A program made the position numbers and the translations under genes. 64,000 nt of DNA from Salinimicrobium sp963709775. Its GTDB lineage: Bacteria > Bacteroidota > Bacteroidia > Flavobacteriales > Flavobacteriaceae. The stretch covers positions 15,746-79,745 of the forward strand of contig CAVPXS010000002.1 of NCBI GenBank assembly GCA_963709775.1, read 5' to 3'. This document shows, piece after piece, positions 61,101-64,000 of the stretch (position 1 is its first letter; the number at the start of each line of letters is the position of its first letter). Below the pieces are notes generated by a model that ran no database searches, had not been told where the DNA came from, and saw only the letters and a list, made by a program, of their open reading frames with translations.

Positions 61101-62398
61101 ATCCCGATCAGGTATTCCAGGTGGAGATTGATAAACCCGGAAAAAATGGAACAACAAAAACTACTTTGTGGGATTTTATTTATTTGAAGGCTTCTCAAGA
61201 TGAACCTGGAGAAATTCAATGCGTAGGTATAGATATTACTGCGAGAGTACTTGCCCAAAAAGAAATGAAATTCCAGGCTAACCTGTTGGATAAAATTGGA
61301 CAGGCAGTGATAGCGACAGATAAAAAAGGAATAATTAATTACTGGAACAAAGCAGCAACAACCATTTATGGATGGTTGCCAGAGGAGATAAAAGGCAAGA
61401 ACATCATGGATCAGGTTCCTTCCGGCGCTTCTACTACTTTAGCCCTGGAATTAAAAGAAGCTTTAAAAAAGAGTGAAACCTGGTCTGGGGAATTGTGGGT
61501 GGAGCGAAAAGACGCAACTGAATTTCCCGCTTTGATCACAGGTTCCCCTGTATACGATGAGGAACACAATTTTAAAGGCTACATAGCTGTTTCTTCAGAT
61601 AACACCGAACGTAAAAAGGCGGACATCAAATTGAGGGAACTGAACAAAAACCTGCGGAATTATACACAGGAACTGGTTACTGCAAATAAAGGCCTTGAAC
61701 AATTTTCTTTTATTGTCTCCCATAACCTGCGTTCCCCGGTAGCCAATATTATTGGTTTGGCAGATTTACTGGAGGAGGATTATCCCTCAGAAATTAAAGA
61801 TCAGTTTCTAAAGGAATTATTGGATAATGTAAAAAGGCTGGATAATGTAATTATCGATCTTAACGAGATCCTTCAGGTAAAAGTAGAACTTACGGCCAAG
61901 AGGGAAGAGGTGGACCTTTTACAACTAGTACATTCTATTGAATCCAGTATGAACAGGATATTAGAAAAAGAGCAGGCCATAATTATTACCGACTTTTCGG
62001 AGGCGCCTGTGCTGAGTACAGTCCAGAGCTACCTCTATAGTATTTTCTATAATCTTATTACCAATAGCATTAAATACAGAAAACCTGAAATTGCTCCAGA
62101 AATAAAGATCAAATCAAAAATGAAAGATGGTAAGGTCCTTATTATTTTCGAAGACAATGGTTTGGGGATAGATATGACTAAAAAAGGGGGGCAGGTATTT
62201 GGATTATATAAGCGATTCCACCAACATGTTGAAGGAAAAGGAATGGGCCTTTTCATGGTTAAGACTCAGGTAGAACTTCTTGGTGGGAAGATACTACTTG
62301 AAAGTGAGGTGAATAAGGGAACGATTTTCACTCTAAAGTTTAATGACGTTAACATGAATATCAAAGATGAAAAAGCCGAAGCATTACATAGTAGTTGA
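58187..62398 (+). CDS. Giant multi-PAS hybrid sensor histidine kinase
   Basis: 1403 residues with no membrane segment. Order: an N-terminal receiver (about 1-125, LHLEDEPSDALLICRSLKKR) and eight PAS-type modules, opening near KFRRLIENS, KFRAFFENS, KYRQLFEMS, KLAKLGYWE, RGILKSQTN, RYQLVSKAT, RGLIQSQTS and NLLDKIGQA. Most end in the DITER-like linker. The HisKA box is IVSHNLRSPVANI and the HATPase has ITNSIKYR, EDNGLGID and GKGMGLFMVKTQVEL. The fifth and seventh PAS modules are near copies (internal duplication). It overlaps the terminal receiver gene at 62367. It probably integrates several cytoplasmic signals, possibly light, redox or ligands. Confidence 0.9.
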   Translation: MPKKLKILHLEDEPSDALLICRSLKKRQLENECVVADSKEKFLQALNNFDPDIILADHSLPSFNSFEALELLEKLKKPIPVILVTATMTDEFAVDIIKKGAKDYVLKDRLERLPSAIQNVLKTHRLEIERKDFLLQLERNERKFRRLIENSAGAVAILSPDGAPTYVSNSVKNVLGYSDEESLQLNLLEIIHKDHHDCFYKKLEKCIENPERPFYDEAVRVRHKNGDWRWLESTVTNLIYDPDIDGIVVDFRDVTERKLAEKALSESEEKFRAFFENSQDGILLTVTDGRILAANAAACKMFQRTEREICEAGRFGLVDPKDPRVLEAIRERQSKGKVLCEINMVRKDGSIFPAALSSSVFQNANGEPRTSMIIRDNTEANRAEENLRASEEKYRQLFEMSPLPNLIYDVDTFEIVDINNGAIDHYGVSRAEFLQLKVLDFLLEEDGEWLKNNINHVITDGAQLSHNRIVNLKRNGEKIKVEVYGYNLQYKNRKCRLIVCIDITDKTAVMEKLEEKTEKLIYAEKLAKLGYWEMGLQDNYFFWSDEVYSIWGRKKEEFKVDLETFEKTIHPEDLEKFREDQLETLNSTKDLDHEHRIILPNGEVKWVHEKGKLIRDEEGQPLRLEGSVQDITERKNFLEKLMQIEASQRGILKSQTNYLTRINLEGYYTYCNEKFSQDFAWIFPAGQVVGEYSKVTVLDYHKGKAEEVFYNCIAHPNTIQQVELDKLQKDGTAKSTLWDFICLTDAKGEPHEVQCVGIDITERVKAEKALKESNQRYQLVSKATSDAIYDWDIQSGNILWSEGYYKLFGYPLTSLTQDIDSWLANMHPEDNFIAADLFSVLKGSSDSWGAEYRYKKADGQYAFVVEKGTILRNKEGKAVRMVGAIQDITERKMAMQKLMKSEARHRGLIQSQTSYFIRVDMAGEYTYCNNKFQEDFGWIYPDKKIVGKNCMMSIEEYHHQRVAEISEKCIQNPDQVFQVEIDKPGKNGTTKTTLWDFIYLKASQDEPGEIQCVGIDITARVLAQKEMKFQANLLDKIGQAVIATDKKGIINYWNKAATTIYGWLPEEIKGKNIMDQVPSGASTTLALELKEALKKSETWSGELWVERKDATEFPALITGSPVYDEEHNFKGYIAVSSDNTERKKADIKLRELNKNLRNYTQELVTANKGLEQFSFIVSHNLRSPVANIIGLADLLEEDYPSEIKDQFLKELLDNVKRLDNVIIDLNEILQVKVELTAKREEVDLLQLVHSIESSMNRILEKEQAIIITDFSEAPVLSTVQSYLYSIFYNLITNSIKYRKPEIAPEIKIKSKMKDGKVLIIFEDNGLGIDMTKKGGQVFGLYKRFHQHVEGKGMGLFMVKTQVELLGGKILLESEVNKGTIFTLKFNDVNMNIKDEKAEALHSS

Positions 62399-62852
62399 TG
62401 ACGATACAACAAATAATCTGATCTGTGAATTCACCATTAAAAAATTTAATCCACAGGCTGTAATTAAATTATTCTTAGAGCCGGAAGAAGCTCTAATGTT
62501 TATAAAGGAAGATTACTCAAGGGAAGCAGTTGATTTTCCAACCATACTTTTTTTAGATGTTAACATGCCGGTCATGTCTGGATGGGAATTCCTGGATGTT
62601 TTTCAGGAATTTGAGGAGCACATAAAAAATCAGTTCCAGATTTTTATTCTTACTTCTTCAATTGAAGATTTTAGCAACGAAGCAAAATTATATCCTTTTG
62701 TGTCTGGTTTTCTATCTAAACCTTTGAAAAAAGATAAACTCAAGGAACTGGTAGAAGGTTTGACGGAAATAAACGGAACCGAAACCCAGTCCATTTTAGG
62801 GACTGAAGTACGGATCTATTCAGAGAGAGAATATATCTGTCAGACCTACTGA
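62367..62852 (+). CDS. Single-domain response regulator
   Basis: 161 residues with YIVVDDDTTNNLICEFTIKK and the acceptor aspartate in ILFLDVNMPVMSGWEFL. SSIEDFSNEAKLYPFVSGFLSKPLKKDKL closes the receiver fold. Its start overlaps the end of the multi-PAS kinase by 32 bases, so it is probably co-expressed and phosphorylated by it. No output domain. Confidence 0.92.
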   Translation: MKKPKHYIVVDDDTTNNLICEFTIKKFNPQAVIKLFLEPEEALMFIKEDYSREAVDFPTILFLDVNMPVMSGWEFLDVFQEFEEHIKNQFQIFILTSSIEDFSNEAKLYPFVSGFLSKPLKKDKLKELVEGLTEINGTETQSILGTEVRIYSEREYICQTY

Positions 62853-63003
62853 AGTTTTATAGCTTTTTATTCATTTCAAATATTGGTTGTATAGGGTTAA
62901 CTCACAGGCTTTGGAAATAATTTATTCAGCAGTAGATGCTGGACATGAAATTTCCATCCATCTTTAACTTTAGAGAGGATCTATCGAAAGGATATAACGC
63001 AAA

Positions 63004-63026
63004 AACTCCTGGAGTTGCCAGGAGTT
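63004..63026 (-). terminator. Terminator of the second metallophosphatase
   Basis: Stem AACTCCTGG/CCAGGAGTT (9 bp) with an AGTTG loop. The minus strand carries TTTTT behind it, 62 bases after the stop codon of the gene at 63088. Confidence 0.75.
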
Positions 63027-63087
63027 AAGGATGATTTAGATCAAAATTTTCCTAAAAAATAAAAAGGGAAAAACCAGATTCCGGGTG

Positions 63088-63999
63088 CTAAACGATAATA
63101 GTAGCGCCCCTGGAATCTTTTTTTCCGGCTGTGTCTAAGTAAAAATCTATTCTGCCCAGATTCACTCCTGCCCAACCTACCTGGTTGACCAATACTTCTT
63201 TTCCAATGCTGTTAAGTACTACAGAAGGTTCAGGAAGAAATGTATGCGTATGACCACCTATGATCAAATCGATATCTTTCGTGGCCCCGGCAAGTTTGAC
63301 ATCACTTATTTTATCGCTTTCGTATTCGTAGCCCAGGTGAGAAAGACAGATTACTAAATGGCATTTTTCCTCTTCCTTAAGCTGCTTTACAATTTCCCGG
63401 GTAATATCAATAGGGTCGAGATATTCGGTCTCTTTGTACAGTTTTTTTCCTACCAGGCCTTCCAGTTTAATTCCCAATCCAAATACACCTATTTTAATCC
63501 CGTCTCTGACGAATACCTGGTAAGGTTTTATTTGTCCCTGGAGCACTGTGTTCTCAAAATTATAATTGGCATTAATAAAGGGAAATTCAGCATGAGGCAG
63601 TTGAGCCAGTAAACCATCAATCCCGTTATCGAAATCGTGATTTCCAATGGTTGCTGCATCATAGCCCATTTTACTCATGAGCTTGAATTCTAATTCCCCG
63701 CCGTAGAAGTTGAAGTAGGGGGTTCCCTGGAATATATCTCCTGCATCCAGCAATAAAGTGTTAGGGTTTTCCTGTCTTATTTGCTGTACGAGGGTGTATC
63801 TTCTTGCAACTCCTCCCATGCCCGGGTATTGTGCATGATCGGGTTCAAAAGGTTCTATATGGCTATGCACATCATTGGTATGCAGAATAGTGATGTGTTT
63901 GAGATCCCTCTCTGGTGCAAAAGATACCAGGCCAAGGCTGCCCAGGCTTGCAAATGCACCGGCGGCGGCTGTTCTTTTTATAAATTTACGTCTTTCCAT
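63088..63999 (-). CDS. 5'-nucleotidase-family metallophosphatase, twin-arginine type signal
   Basis: 303 residues with an RRKFIKR twin-arginine motif and hydrophobic stretch (AAAGAFASLGSLGLVSFA) for export. The metallophosphatase domain shows ITILHTNDVHSHIEP, LLDAGDIFQG, ATIGNHDFDNG and GGHTHTFL. It lacks the C-terminal 5'-nucleotidase domain seen in the relative at 11125. In Bacteroidota that domain is often encoded by a neighbouring gene, which here would lie beyond 64000. It probably hydrolyses nucleotides outside the inner membrane. The ATG is at 63999, the last codon in the window. Confidence 0.9.
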   Translation of the reverse strand: MERRKFIKRTAAAGAFASLGSLGLVSFAPERDLKHITILHTNDVHSHIEPFEPDHAQYPGMGGVARRYTLVQQIRQENPNTLLLDAGDIFQGTPYFNFYGGELEFKLMSKMGYDAATIGNHDFDNGIDGLLAQLPHAEFPFINANYNFENTVLQGQIKPYQVFVRDGIKIGVFGLGIKLEGLVGKKLYKETEYLDPIDITREIVKQLKEEEKCHLVICLSHLGYEYESDKISDVKLAGATKDIDLIIGGHTHTFLPEPSVVLNSIGKEVLVNQVGWAGVNLGRIDFYLDTAGKKDSRGATIIV

Positions 64000-64000
64000 T

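Noticed and set aside
1..64000. tRNA, rRNA, insertion sequences, prophage or defence islands
   Set aside because: No cloverleaf, rRNA motif, transposase, integrase or recognisable defence gene was seen on either strand.

Overview
The window looks like a chromosomal segment of a marine-type Flavobacteriaceae (Bacteroidota), close to Gramella/Salegentibacter-like organisms. The reasons are: promoters with the Bacteroidota -7 element TAnnTTTG; a 482-residue GAPDH with a long N-terminal extension; the long-form SerB-SerA fusion; monomeric NADP isocitrate dehydrogenase; PspC/PadR and DUF4870 neighbours; and seven-base intergenic repeats. Genes are tightly packed, and I see no rRNA, tRNA, insertion sequence, CRISPR array or prophage.

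Layout. 1-5.5 kb: end of a tandem rhodanese, a decayed small lipoprotein, a SerB-SerA fusion and an uncharacterised TIM-barrel flavoprotein-like gene. 5.6-27.8 kb: a region rich in sulfur and thiol genes. It holds a TlpA lipoprotein, a cysteine-rich Crp/Fnr regulator, TauE/SafE, an MBL-fold/methyltransferase group, a 5'-nucleotidase, a DoxX-DsrE-TlpA-DsbD operon, a persulfide dioxygenase-rhodanese fusion with DUF3703, a biotin-dependent acyl-CoA carboxylase operon, two YeeE/YedE halves and thioredoxin reductase. 27.8-36.3 kb: PadR/PspC envelope genes, DUF4870, DUF4442, an AIM24-type protein, OxyR and monomeric Icd. 36.4-47.9 kb: a strongly structured candidate non-coding RNA, rplS-trmD, GAPDH, HtrA, dapF-GNAT-mltG, an RsmI-like methylase, a low-molecular-weight phosphatase and dnaA. 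48-55.8 kb: a thioesterase, the ribD-HAD-EamA-YigZ operon and the prmC-VOC-ligA operon. 56-63 kb: a two-component cluster with a kinase, a response regulator, a giant multi-PAS kinase and a terminal receiver. The window closes with a second metallophosphatase.

How it fits together. Three separate promoters (TauE, the persulfide dioxygenase fusion, and a small secreted protein) each carry a palindrome of form TGTnACnnnnGTnACA. In all three the palindrome is centred exactly 29.5 bp upstream of the TAnnTTTG box. This is the geometry of a class II Crp-family activator, and the obvious candidate is the cysteine-rich Crp/Fnr protein encoded directly upstream of TauE. It defines a likely sulfide/persulfide regulon. 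A second standout is a transcript of about 300 nt on the minus strand between rplS and icd. It has its own promoter, a run of five successive hairpins and an intrinsic terminator, and matches no RNA family I recognise.

Quality note. Four otherwise intact genes (an MBL hydrolase, a 5'-nucleotidase, ribD and ligA) each contain one single-base frameshift. Since ligA is normally essential, draft-assembly indels are the likeliest cause. Start codons were revised from the longest frame for oxyR, dnaA, the DUF4870 gene and the 16.9 kb small protein.
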